Origin: Schoenoplectus triqueter
Lineage: Eukaryota; Streptophyta; Magnoliopsida; Poales; Cyperaceae
Direction: 5' to 3'
DNA: 43,508 nucleotides
Assembly: GCA_964058805.1 (NCBI GenBank)
Contig: CAXKVV010000372.1
Location: forward strand, 1 to 43,508
Part shown: positions 23,648 through 34,313 of the stretch, piece by piece
Numbering within the stretch: position 1 is the stretch's first letter
How the letters are laid out: each line of letters starts with the position of its first letter
The notes under the pieces: model-generated
The model's database searches: none
What the model was told of the DNA's origin: nothing
Seen by the model: the letters and a program-made list of their open reading frames with translations, nothing else
Position numbers and translations under genes: made by a program

Positions 23648-24128
23648 AGATATCGTAAGCTTAACTCAAAAAATACATCAAATCATCTCAAAATTTTAAT
23701 TTATCATTTTCATTAAATTCTTTATATGAAAATCTTATGAGATACAAAAATTTATATTGTTTTGAGCTTTTTAAGTTACCATTTTTAATTTTTTAAAATG
23801 ATGTTCAAGTATTAAATATTTTATTATTATTTTTAGAGCTCATTTAAAAAATTAAAAATAATAACTTAAAAAGCTCAAAACACTTCAAATTTTTGCATCC
23901 CATAAGATTTTCATATAAAGAATTTAATGAGCATGATAAATTAAAATTTCGAGATGATTTGATATACTCGTGAGCTTAAGCTCACGGAGGCATAGTATAT
24001 CAAATCATTTTTAATTTTAATTTATCATGCTCATTAAATTCTTTATATGAAAATCTTGTAGAATATAAAAATTTGAATTATTTTAAGATTTTTAAGTCAA
24101 TAGTTTTAAAATTTTGAAAATGAGCTCA

Positions 24129-24159
<31 letters not shown>

Positions 24160-24361
24160 TATTCAATCTTTGAATATTATTTTTAAAATTAGAAACAGTG
24201 ACTTAAAATATTTAAAACACTCCAAATTTTTGCATCCCACAAGATTTTCATATAAAGAACTTAATGAGCATGATAAATTAAAATTTGTAAATGATTTGTT
24301 ATATTTTTTAAGTTAAACTCACGAAAGATCTTTGTGAGCTTAAGCTCACGGTATCTTTACT
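23643..24361. mobile_element. MITE family A, two copies head to tail
   Basis: Each unit (about 23643-23995 and 23995-24361) is a foldback. A left arm with CATCAAATCATCTC, TTTAATTTATCATTTTCATT and AAATTCTTTATATGAAAATC is repeated inverted in the right arm (GATTTTCATATAAAGAATTT, AATGAGCATGATAAATTAAA, GAGATGATTTGATATA). The right end reads GTGAGCTTAAGCTCACGGTA then TCTTTACT. An (AAT)n microsatellite is at about 24128-24160. (CT)n and (TA)n tracts flank the pair. Confidence 0.75.
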
Positions 24362-24925
24362 CTCTCTCTCTCTATATATATATATATCATGAAAATGAAC
24401 AAAATAATTGTTTAGATTTAAATTTGAATATTAAAATTTAAAATATAATTTTTTTTGTAAGTGATTAATATATAACAATCCATCTAACTATATTGATTTG
24501 AAAAATAGCGCAGCGAAAATAAGATGAGATCGTAGAATAAACTCATGCTAAAGGATGGGAAAGGTATCTTTTTAAAAATTTCATTCTCTTGATGCACGAC
24601 AAAATTAATCAATAGCCAATGAAAAGCTCATCAATAATTAAGAAGTCGAAAGTAAAACATCAGACTAATTTGCCCTCAGTATCATCATGGACGTGCAAAT
24701 CTAGAACAAATTTCAACAGAAAACATTGTAGCAATCAAGGTTTTAAATTACGGATTTCAATCCATCTAACTATATTTTAATGTCATTTTTTTTCTTTTAT
24801 CGCGTAATATAACGCTGCAATTTTTTTTTGTTTCTTTCACTGAAATACCAGACGGGCACCTCTGCTTCGAAAAAAAGAAGAAGAAAAAAATAGGTTGGTA
24901 AATAAATAATTTATTAATATATATA
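24362..24925. other. AT-rich spacer between MITEs
   Basis: After a (CT)n(TA)n tract comes AT-rich DNA with no recognisable gene. It ends in another short TA-rich run at about 24911-24925. Confidence 0.4.
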
Positions 24926-25307
24926 CAGAGAATAATGTGAGTTTAACTCAAAAAATATATCAGATTATTTCTAAATTTTAATTTATCATAATCACTAAAT
25001 TCTTTATATAAAATTTTTATGGGATGCAAAAATTTGAAGTGTTTTGAGTTTTTTATATCGCCGTTTTTAAGTTTTAAAAATGATGTTCAAATATTGAATA
25101 TATTATTATTATTTTTAGAGTTGATTTTTAAAAATTAAAAACCATGACATAAAAAACTTAAAACACTCCAAATTTTTGCATCTCATAAGATTTTCATATT
25201 AAAAATTTAATGAGCATGATAAATTAAAATTTGGAGACGATTTGATGTAATTTTTGAGTTATGCTCACGGAAGGACTCTGTGAGGTTAAGCTCACGGTAT
25301 CTTTACT
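24926..25307. mobile_element. MITE family A, copy 3
   Basis: This is a foldback element with the same arms as at 23643-24361, ending GGTTAAGCTCACGGTATCTT then TACT, followed by a short (TA)n. Confidence 0.75.
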
Positions 25308-25318
25308 ATATATATAGA

Positions 25319-25585
25319 GTATTTTGAGTTTTTTAAGTCATGATTTTTAATTTTTAAAAATTAACTCTAAAAAAATAATAATATATTCAATACTTAAACA
25401 TTATTTTAGAAAATTAAAAACGGTGACTTACAAACCAAAAAATACTCCAAATTTTTACATCCCACATAATTTTCATATAAAGAATTTAATGAGGATGGTA
25501 AATTAAAATTTGGAGATGATTTGATTTACTTTTTGAGTTAATTTCACAGAAGGGTTTTGTGAGGTTAAGCTCACGCTATCTTTAC

Positions 25586-25586
<1 letters not shown>
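25319..25586. mobile_element. MITE family A, copy 4 (left-truncated)
   Basis: It begins in the middle of the family A left arm (TTTTGAGTTTTTTAAGTCAT) and runs to the normal right end (AAGCTCACGCTATCTTTACT). (TA)n on the left replaces the missing arm; (TA)n(GA)n follows on the right. Confidence 0.7.
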
Positions 25587-25614
<28 letters not shown>

Positions 25615-25616
<2 letters not shown>

Positions 25617-26011
25617 TCCGACTATGGTACTTTGTAAAGAACAAATGCGCTGTGTGTTTTGCGCTCTATTCTTAATTTTAAGTCAGAAATGATCGATCTG
25701 AACCGTTCAATCTAATTTTCATATCAAAATCTATTAGTAAACCAAAATTTATATTTTTTTAATTTTTTTTTTCTATTTTTCCGGTGAGGAAAAAAATGAC
25801 TTGATATGAGAATTCTAGTTCATCCAAAAATAATGATTTCTCCCTATCCAAAAAATAGCAAATAAATTTCAAAAATATAAAATTTGGTTTACTAATAAAT
25901 TTGGATATGGAGATTAGATTGAGTGGTTTGGATCAATCATTTTTTACTTAAAATTAATAATAGAGCGCAAAGCACACAACGCTCTTGTGCTTTGCAAAAC
26001 ACCATAGCCTA
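25615..26011. mobile_element. MITE family B, copy 3
   Basis: A near full-length copy with termini AGTCCGACTATGGTACTTTG and TGCTTTGCAAAACACCATAG. It is flanked by (TA)n(GA)n on the left. On the right a 13-bp scrap of a family A end (CGGTATCTTTACT, about 26013-26025) precedes a long (TA)n, so the two families are interleaved. Confidence 0.78.
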
Positions 26012-26021
26012 ACGGTATCTT

Positions 26022-26063
<42 letters not shown>

Positions 26064-26067
<4 letters not shown>

Positions 26068-26446
26068 AAGATAATGTGAGCTTAACTCAAAAAATGTATC
26101 AAATCATCTCGAAATTTTAATTTATCATTTTCATTAAATTCTTTATATAAAAATCTTGTGGGATGCAAAAATTTGGATTGTTTTGAGCTTTTTAAGTCAT
26201 CATTTTTATTTTTTTAAAATGATGTTCAAGTATTGAATATATTATTATTATTTTTAGAGATGATTTTCATTAATTAAAAATCACGACTTAAAAAACTCAA
26301 AACACTCCAAATTTTTGCATCCCATAAGATTTTCATATAAAGAATTTAATGAGAATAATAAATTAAAATTTTGAGATGATTTGATATATTTTTTGAGTTA
26401 AGCTCACGTAAGGCCTCCGTGAGATTAAGCTCACGGTATCTTTACT
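26064..26446. mobile_element. MITE family A, copy 5 (complete)
   Basis: This is the clearest complete copy: left end AGTAAAGATAATGTGAGCTT, right end TTAAGCTCACGGTATCTTTA then CT, with arms of about 150 bp. A (TA)n tract of about 40 bp precedes it and (CT)n(TA)n follows. Confidence 0.8.
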
Positions 26447-26460
26447 CTCTCTCTATATAT

Positions 26461-26776
26461 AGTGATGCTATGGTGCTTCATGAATCATAAAATCTTTTAT
26501 GCTTCGCGTTCGTATCTCGAATTTAAAAGTTCAAACGGCCGATCTAAACCGTTGAACATCATCTTCATATTCAAAATATCCTTGGAGATTAAATTTTATA
26601 TTTTTTTTGAAAAATTTTGCTATTTTTTAAATTGGTATAATGTTTGTTGATCTAACGATTTTTTCACTATCCAAAACTAGCGATTTTGTACCCATCTAAA
26701 AAATATAAAATTTGATTTCCAAGGATATTTTAATGTGAAGATGATGTTCAACGGTGGATCGACCGTTTGCATCACT
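26461..26776. mobile_element. MITE family C, copy 1
   Basis: Perfect 8-bp termini AGTGATGC and GCATCACT. Inner arms are also inverted: AACCGTTGAACATCATCTTC and ATATCCTTGGAGATTAAATT on the left, TTTGATTTCCAAGGATATTT and GAAGATGATGTTCAACGG on the right. The start (GCTATGGTGCTTCA) is related to family B. (CT)n and (TA)n tracts flank it. Confidence 0.78.
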
Positions 26777-26836
26777 CTCTCTCTCTCTATATATATGTAT
26801 ATATATATAGAGAGAGAGAGACAGAGAGATAGAGAG

Positions 26837-26934
26837 AGTAAAGATACCGTGAGATAACTCAAAAGGTATATCAAATCATCTCCAAATTTTGAGATGATTT
26901 GATATATTTTTTGAGTTAATCTCACGATATCTTT
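26837..26934. mobile_element. Minimal family A element: two arms only, near-perfect hairpin
   Basis: It has the family A ends but no middle. AAAGATACCGTGAGATAACT, CAAAAGGTATATCAAATCAT, CTCCAAATTT on the left pair almost base for base with the right half (GAGATGATTTGATATA, TTTTTTGAGTTAATCTCACG, ATATCTTT). The right end abuts a left-truncated family B copy with no spacer. Confidence 0.8.
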
Positions 26935-27291
26935 GCGCTCTATTTTTAATTTCAAGTCAGAAATAATCGATCCAAAACGTTCAATCTAATCTTCATATAA
27001 AAATCTATTGGTAAACCAAATTTTATATATTTTTTAGAACTTTTTTACTATTTTTTCTGATGAGGAGAAAATGACTTGATATGAGAATTCTAATTCATCC
27101 AAAAATGACGGTTTCCCCCCTATCCAAAAAAATAGTAAATAAATTCTAAAAAATATAATTTTTGGTTTATTAATAGATTTTAATATGGAGATTAGATTGA
27201 GCGGTTTGGATCGATCATTTCTGACTTAAAATTAAAAATAGAGCGCAAAACACACAACGTTTTTGTACTTTGCAAAGCACCATAACCTAAT
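26935..27291. mobile_element. MITE family B, copy 4 (left-truncated)
   Basis: It lacks the terminal GTCCGACTATGGTGC block and starts at the internal GCTCTATTTTTAATTTCAAG. The right end is normal (ACTTTGCAAAGCACCATAAC). (CT)n(TA)n follows. Confidence 0.75.
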
Positions 27292-27334
<43 letters not shown>

Positions 27335-27337
<3 letters not shown>

Positions 27338-27500
27338 ATGAGGCTAAGGTGCTTCGCAAAGCACAAAATCTCTCATTTTTTGCATCTGTATTTCAAATTT
27401 GAAAGTTCAAATGATCAAACTGAACCGTTGAACATGATTTTCATATTGAAAATTCTTTCGTGATCAAATTTTATAATCTTTTTCAAATTTTTTTTGCTAT
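27335..27500. mobile_element. MITE family C, copy 2 (left half only)
   Basis: It resembles the left half of the 26461-26776 element (AGGCTAAGGTGCTTCGCAAA; ACCGTTGAACATGATTTTCA) and then breaks off at a short TATATAG tract. Confidence 0.6.
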
Positions 27501-27519
27501 ATATAGAATAAATCTAGCA

Positions 27520-27760
27520 TGCTCTTAAGCTTACGAAAACGTTTCGTGAGGTTAACTCAAAAAGTATATTAAATTATCTCTAAATTTTATTTTATCATAC
27601 TCATTAAATTCTTCATATGAAAAGCTTATAGAATGCAAAATTTTAGAGTGTTTTGAGATTTCTAATTCATCGTTTTGAATTTTTGAAAATAATATACAAA
27701 CATTGAATATTTTATTATTATTTTAGAGTTATTTTTCAAAAATATATAAAAATAAAATAA
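27520..27760. mobile_element. MITE family A, copy 7 (right arm missing)
   Basis: The left arm is recognisable (GAGGTTAACTCAAAAAGTAT; TCATACTCATTAAATTCTTC), preceded by GCTCTTAAGCTTACG. It decays near 27760 and no right arm is seen. Confidence 0.55.
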
Positions 27761-28440
27761 ATCTACAAGAACATGGAGATGTCAGAACTTGGAGAATTCC
27801 TATAGAGAAATTATTCAAGGAGCGATTAATTAAATTAAAAACATACAAGACATTGAAAGAAAATGAATTGTTACCTTGCGATATGACCAGCAAGACTCAA
27901 TATTAATTGATCAAGGTCTAAAATCGAAGTTACATCTGAATTTATAACTAAGTGCTTAACGTCTGATTAATATAAGTACATGATTAGTATGTCACTAATA
28001 TAAGTGCGAACTTAATATAAGAGTGGAGAGATTATTAGAAATACAAATAGAGGTGGAGATTATTAGTCGGCGATCATCACCAAATCAGGAAGTGCATTAT
28101 TTGCTAAAAAGGATTTGTGTCTAAATCGTGCTAAACTGGTATTTCCCATTCGACATTCAAGTCGATTTTTCTCACAACAATCGTGCTAAACTTGGGGTGT
28201 GAATGGGCAAATGTCTGGGTAGGGTAATCAAAATCTTTCATTCATATTTATATTTGATAAATTAATATTTTTTTCTTACTCATATTCATATCTAATAACT
28301 TAACGAAAGTAAAATTTTATCCATATTCATCTTATCGGATATGATATGGGTCGAGTAAACGGTCAAACGACTTTCAAAATGAAAAAAATATAATATAATT
28401 AGTAATGAAAAATATTATAGTATAATTAGCAATAAAAAAA
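27761..28440. other. AT-rich intergenic DNA
   Basis: No gene is recognised. A segment at about 28255-28345 (TCATATTCATATCTAATAAC; CTTATCGGATATGATATGGG) recurs, diverged, in the same direction at about 28680-28755, on either side of the SINE. Confidence 0.4.
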
Positions 28441-28452
28441 GATAAATGATTT

Positions 28453-28560
28453 AGTAGCTCAAGTGGTAGATATTTAGGATGGCATTCAAAAAATCATGAG
28501 TTTAAGCCTCCATAGACACAAAATGAAATTTATGAGTTAAACTCACTTTTCTCTCAAAAA
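28453..28560 (+). mobile_element. tRNA-derived SINE remnant
   Basis: TAGCTCAAGTGG (28455-28466) matches the tRNA A box and GAGTTTAAGCC (28498-28508) is a diverged B box, spaced about 32 bp as in a tRNA-derived RNA polymerase III promoter. There is no tRNA fold. A short non-tRNA body follows. The ends and target duplication are not resolved. Confidence 0.55.
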
Positions 28561-29520
28561 AATTAGCAACGAAAAAAATTGTAGCAGTGAAATAATTATA
28601 ATATAATTAGCAATGAAATAAATAACGAGTAAGGAATGACTCTTACCCGATAAGTTACCCGATAAGTTGATGAAATTTTATTCTTACCCAGATCCATATC
28701 CAATAACTTAACAAAAATAAAATTTTAGCTATATCCGTCTTATCGGATACGATAAATGATCAAAATAGTGCCATTAACAACCCTAATCTGAAGTAAAACC
28801 AAAAGTTTAGTATAAGAGGACCAAGATGGTTGGAATCCTTGTCCTCTTGTAAGACCGTACAACACAGCATATGAACTGTTAAATCTCTTCATAATTTAAT
28901 CCAGCACAAATTTCAACTTTACTTCTGATGCTAGGTCAACTGAACAACTAATAATCAATCATCTGCATTTCGTAGGTAAGCAAAAAATGAATCAACAAAA
29001 ATAAAAATAAAAATAACGCATAATCATAGTGTATTACAAGCGCATTACCAAGAGACGTGCTAACTCATACATTAAATCAACCTCAATATGCACGTGGACA
29101 TGTTCAATTGTAACTGCCTGTTGGTTGACAAGTTTTATGGTCTACGTATTTTCAGACAAGAATTTGCCAGAATTTTGTGTCCAAGCTTCTTCCAATCTTA
29201 GCCCTGGTTTGATGAACCAACATCACTGAACTTGGTGTTCAGGGTGATGCTTTTCAGTTTTTCTCATGGTTAATTGATATGGTTACGTTTTATGCTTTAA
29301 CAAACAAGTACACGAAATAAAATAAACTGTAAATTTACTTTTAATTAATTTGTATAGCATACCTCTACAATACTTGGAATTAGTCCTACAAATCGGCCCA
29401 TTAAAGATTCTTTATTTATGGGTCTTTCTGAGCCACAGTAAGTCACTAAAGTTTTTTGTAACTTTTTTCCATTTGCTTAGGAAAAAAAAATCTATCTGTT
29501 GCATTTTTATGCACCGTCAT
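28561..29520. other. Intergenic DNA
   Basis: AT-rich, with a less AT-rich patch at about 29040-29250 that is open in one frame but shows no known domain. No supported gene. Confidence 0.4.
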
Positions 29521-31240
29521 GCTGCACCGTACTACGCCAGATTTTTTTATTTTTAGTAAATAAAAATGGTATATGGATTTTTTTTCGAACCCTAGCCAGA
29601 TCCGAGTTTGAAACTTAAGTACAGCACCCTGGTCCGAATTTGAAACTCGGGTCCAGCTGTTTTTTTTTTCTGTTTTTTTAGTTATTATTTTTAATAGGTT
29701 TTAATAGTTTATTTAGTTTGTTTATTACGTTTAAATATTTATTTTTTAATTTAACTTATTTTTATGAATTTTAATATTTATTTTTTAATTTACCTTATTT
29801 TAGAATATTTATTTAATTATCTTATTATGTGTAATGATGTAATTAAGGATCCGAATTTGTTTGTTAATAAGTTTTATTAGTTTATTCATTATATTTAAAA
29901 TATTTATTTTTTAGTTTAGTTTATTTTTAAATGTTTATCTAATCATTTTGTTATGTGAAATAATAATAAAAGATATAAAATTATAATAATTAAAATATAA
30001 TTTTAAAAATATTAAGAATGAGTACGGTAGTCCATATTATCACTACAATAAAAATGACCTTTGATATATATATAATTAAAATTCAAAAACTGAATAACAC
30101 GGATTATCGATCCTTTTCATATATTTTCAAATATATATAATAAGAGAGGTGAGAGAGACTGGGAGAGAAATAAGAAAGAAAGAAGAGAGGGAGAAGAAAT
30201 AAAAACTAAAATTCGACCATCTCAACTTCTAACAGCCATAACTTTTGATAGAAAACTCCGATTGAGGCGTGCTACGCGACACAGAATGCTTACGACGAGA
30301 TCTACAAGGTTAACAGCTTACGCTTTTATCATTATTTTTGGGGCTAAAAAACCTCATTTTCAAGTTCATAAACGAATTTGAAGTTTTAACTCTTTTTTTT
30401 CGTTCTTTGAAATTTTTCATAGAAAATATATAGTTTTTCATATTATTACATGAACATAATGTATGTACGTATTATTGAGTAAATATTTATTTATTATTGG
30501 ATGCATAATTATATTTTTATATTAGTTATTGAATAAATAAATAATATACAATAACATGTATACTTATCTAATCAGTTTTGTCTCTATTCAATGTTGACTT
30601 CATATATCAATCTGATAGCTAATTTTTTTTATAAAAAAAATATCTTTAACAACGGTTATTAATTAAAATTTATTGTTATATTAAAAATAATTTAAATTAA
30701 AAAATAAATATTTAAACATAATAAACGAAGTAAATAAATTATTAAAATATATTAAAAATAATAACTAAATAAACAGAAGAAAAAAAAATCAATATCATTT
30801 TTTGACCTAGTAGGCAGGTCTCTAGGTATATTAGAAGCTGTTGCACTTCTCGGCAGGTGAAGTCTGTTTTATAGTTTTGATTATATTTGGCAAATTCATC
30901 TTCCATTAAAAAGATAATTTTAATATTGTTTTTATATTGTTAGGGATTTCATACGGTATTTCTAAACGAGTTCGTTTTTTTAATATTCTTAAAATTCTCC
31001 TTTTTTTCTCTTCTTAGAATGGGTAATTTCAGTGTAACAACGTTCAATATCGTTGTTACAAGAACTTTCTCTAGAAAAGTGTTATTTTCTGAAGGTAAAG
31101 CCTTTCTAAAGGTAAAAGTGCAGTGCAATTGAGTGGTGCTAAACTCGAGTCTGCTCAAGATTCAAAAAAAATTATTAAAATATTTTCATTTATTATTATT
31201 TTTAATTACTAAAAATAAAAAAAATCTGGTAGTACGCAGC
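29521..31240. mobile_element. Non-autonomous MULE-like element with long inverted ends
   Basis: The left end (29521-29567: GCTGCACCGTACTACGCCAG then ATTTTTTTATTTTTAGTAAA) is matched, inverted, by 31196-31240. Further in, 29665-29770 and about 30660-30785 are inverted copies (TTTAGTTATTATTTTTAATA; TTTAAATATTTATTTTTTAA). The left end carries a palindrome-like block at 29598-29655 (GATCCGAGTTTGAAACTT; GTCCGAATTTGAAACTCGGG) related to the MULE ends at 10.5-13.7 kb. The interior is non-coding. No clean target duplication is seen, and about 400 bp at 30790-31190 has no match in the left arm. Confidence 0.6.
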
Positions 31241-33480
31241 ACGTAAATCATTACGTTATTTTCTGATTCATACACCATATCATAAAAAATCTAATAATTC
31301 ATGTACTAGTGCAGCTTTGCATCATGATTCCTGCCTGCCTGTTGCTGGTCCTTTTCCCTTTTAAGGGGAAAAGATATCTTAGTTCCGAAGGAAGTCATGG
31401 TCTGTTGTTGTAACGATAATTTTGTGTGCATTTGTGTTGCATTCGGGGTCCGTTCTATAATTATATATTTGTATTTGGGGTTTTACTCAATTTTATTTTT
31501 TCTTTTCTTATCCTGACTCCTGCCTAAAACGACACATTTTATTTAAATCCTCCTAAAACTTCTATTGGTTAGATATACGGCCATCATGCATCACCCATAA
31601 ACCCATGGTATCTGATTCAGCAACAAAAGAAAAGGCCATGCAATGTTGCTCTCTCGGATCTTGTCCATAAAAGATCATCTCTTCACATTTTTGCATTGCA
31701 ACTTTGCAAGGAATTTTTCTTGTTTATCACAGATTTTATTTTATTTTTATTTTGAATGATTTAGCATATATATTTTTATTTGCTGCAGTCACAATTCAAC
31801 ATTTATCCTAAAAAAATAAGTAATAAACACGTTCATTTGTGACATGTGCGTTGAGAATCAACTCGTAAGCACAGTTAGTTATTCAGAAAGAAGAAGAGAG
31901 ATATGTGTTAAAATTTGTATAACCGACATACATAAAAAATTAAAAATTGAAGATGTAAATGAAATGCAAAGCATCTAAAGTAAAATAAAAAAACCAACTT
32001 GAGGGGCACGTACCTTTCAGTCGGTAACCATACCGTCCTCCTGTTTTAACTCACGCGCACTCGTTCCACGGTCAACATGCTGGGCATGGGTCCATGGGAC
32101 AATGTATATGCCCCACCTTCAGTAAAATCTAGAAAGAGGGTCCATACTAAGCCAAGTCTACACCACAGCGACAACGACAACGCGGCTTCTAGGGAACCAT
32201 CCAAGCATTCTCTCGTGACTCGTCCACTAGTTCAGACAAATTCCAATATTGCGAGCGCTATTAGTTATATTCGTGCAGCGGGTCATATCATTAAGTTCCG
32301 TCACTCGTTATACTTTACTGGTCAAAGTTGAATGTGACAGGCAGCGACTGGAGCCGTCCGTCCGTCTCCTGGTCCATCAGATCAAATCCTTCACACACGT
32401 CTTTACGTATTCCGAACTCCTTCCTTTAAATAAAGACCCTTAAAATTCTGCAAATATTACAAAATTTTGCCACACAAGAATACAAGATTGGTTTTTCTCT
32501 CCAATCGATCAATCAATCAATTATTCTATTGTGTGGTGTGTGGTGTCCCACTCCCATCAATATTCAATCAGAGAGGATCAGCCGAACGACTTCGCCATGT
32601 GGCTGGGTCCACCCGTGGCGGTGGCACTGTTGTTATTTCGACAGAACTTGAGGGTCTCTGCGTTTCTCCGAAACCGTCAAATTGCGTGAGGGAGTGGTTC
32701 ATACTATACATTAAGGATCCCTTTTAAATTAAATTAAATTAATCAAATTAGGGAATATTTAAATGGTTTAATGAGTCGTAGTAAGAGCAAGCCACCGTTG
32801 ACTGTTACCGTGTCAAATCTTGTATCGGAGTCGGGTTGAAGGACCGCAACCATTCCTCCATTAGGCATAAATCTTGTTTCGTTTTTTCCATCTACTTTTT
32901 AACTTTAAACTCGTCAATTCTGATAAATGTCACGGGATTTTATTATTATCCTTTGCAGGTACATGTAATATGCAAACTTCTTCAGTACTTTTATTTACAT
33001 AATTATATAATCATAGTAGGGATAAAAATAATATAAAATAAAAATAGCTTTGAAAAATTATTACTGTTGTATGTACAACTTTCAAATTGTTACTCTTCAG
33101 TACATTTATAGATAAAAAATAGTAATCACAAAATACATTTTGTTAAGGGAAAAAAATAAAAGATATTATGGTCTATGGATATTATTAGTGTATTTGGTTG
33201 TTCCTATTTTTCAAATAAAGTGATTCTTAAAATTAGATAGAAATGCTGAATTTTAAATCTAAAGTACACAAATAATTTATAGTATATTTAAAGATATAAG
33301 CACGATATTGATTTAACTTCTATTTTAACTAAATAATTTAATATCGCATAGTCAAATCAAATAAATTGAAAAAAATGAATGATGAAAAATGAATTTGAAA
33401 AAAATCCATATGAGTGTTGATTTAACAATACAATATAAAAATGCACATTCAATTGAAATACGCTAAAGATATGAAAATGA
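31241..33480. other. Intergenic DNA with a less AT-rich island
   Basis: 31349-31372 is a short hairpin (CTTTTCCC and GGGGAAAAG arms). From about 32000 to 32730 the DNA is distinctly less AT-rich, with ACGT-type motifs and a promoter-like layout before a 30-codon frame at 32597. The remainder is AT-rich. No known gene is recognised. Confidence 0.4.
32597..32689 (+). CDS. Possible 30-residue peptide or truncated gene start
   Basis: ATG at 32597 opens a 30-codon frame, MWLGPPVAVALLLFRQNLRV followed by SAFLRNRQIA and TGA. The first half is hydrophobic, the rest basic. A TATA-like TTTAAATAAA lies about 170 bp upstream, at about 32425, and a CAATCAATCAAT stretch falls in the leader. I recognise no family. 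It could be the cut-off start of a decayed gene or chance. Confidence 0.2.
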   Translation: MWLGPPVAVALLLFRQNLRVSAFLRNRQIA

Positions 33481-33483
33481 TAG

Positions 33484-33676
33484 ATTCGCATCCCCTGTCA
33501 TAGGTGTGATGGTAGAGTTCTACCATTGTACCTATGGCGGATGAGATCCACTAAATAAAAAATAAAAAGTCTCCCTATTAACTAAAATCTGAACCGTTTA
33601 GATGAAAATAGGTCGTAATGATTGTCCCATGGTAGAGACCTGCCATCACGTTTATGACATTAGATGTGGATCCTGA
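33484..33676. mobile_element. Small MITE-like inverted repeat
   Basis: The left part (CATCCCCTGTCATAGGTGTG then ATGGTAGAGTTCTACCAT) and the right part (CCATGGTAGAGACCTGCCAT then CACGTTTATGACATTAGATG) are diverged inverted repeats of about 45-55 bp. The centre is short and AT-rich. No coding capacity. Confidence 0.55.
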
Positions 33677-33861
33677 AAACGATCATACTTAGAAATTAGA
33701 ACTAACTAACGACGCAATAAACCACTTGCTTTTTGCTAATTAGAGCACTCGCATTGATGCCAATTGTTATTAAAATTTTCATGCCACATCATGAAAATGA
33801 CAATCTATTTTAGTAATGACATCTTTAAATAGAATGAAATTATCAAAATGACATCGCCATC

Positions 33862-33925
33862 ATTAATTTTTTACTCCTTCGCTGACGTGATTTATTAATT
33901 TTCTACTCCTTCGTTGACGTGACTT
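33862..33925. repeat. 32-bp tandem duplication carrying TGACGTGA motifs
   Basis: Two units start ATTAATTTT and each contain CTACTCCTTCG or TTACTCCTTCG followed by (C/T)TGACGTGA (33883-33890 and 33915-33922). TGACGTGA fits bZIP binding sites. They lie about 400-430 bp before the PNRC-like start, in what may be the tail of another MITE (GAGCACTCGCATTGATGC at about 33744). Confidence 0.6.
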
Positions 33926-34208
33926 GTCAAATAGATTGTTAAATTTAAATAATTATCTTATTTTATCTAATTTTTGCATCTCTAAAATTAAAATAATAAT
34001 TATTAAATAAATTTTAATAATTAATTTGATAATGAGAGGATGATCCTCTTATTTCCATACGAAAACGGTTTCATGTTTTGAAAGTAAATGAAAAATGCTA
34101 GAAACCGTCCAAACGGGTGCCATTACATATCCACCGGTTTCAATGCAAATCGGGTTCAGCCGCCACACCAAACGCAACTACCCACCTTCTAAATTACTTT
34201 TTTTCCTT

Positions 34209-34216
34209 TATAAATA
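34209..34216 (+). promoter_or_regulatory. TATA box of the PNRC-like gene
   Basis: TATAAATA lies 98 bp upstream of the chosen ATG at 34314, a normal spacing for a short plant 5' UTR. The leader is CT-rich (CCTTCTTTCTCCTCCATCCA). Confidence 0.6.
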
Positions 34217-34313
34217 AATAGACCCTTCATCTAATTTCCCATCCACCTTTGTTTTTTTTGTATAGTTGCCTTCATCTAACCCTTCTTTCTCCTCCATCCA
34301 TCGTCGATTCGCC

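Noticed and set aside
28453..28530. tRNA gene
   Set aside because: A- and B-box-like motifs are present, but no acceptor stem or anticodon arm can be formed, so a SINE fits better.
29029..29229. 66-codon plus-strand frame
   Set aside because: No domain, no neighbours, and no codon pattern distinguishable from chance.
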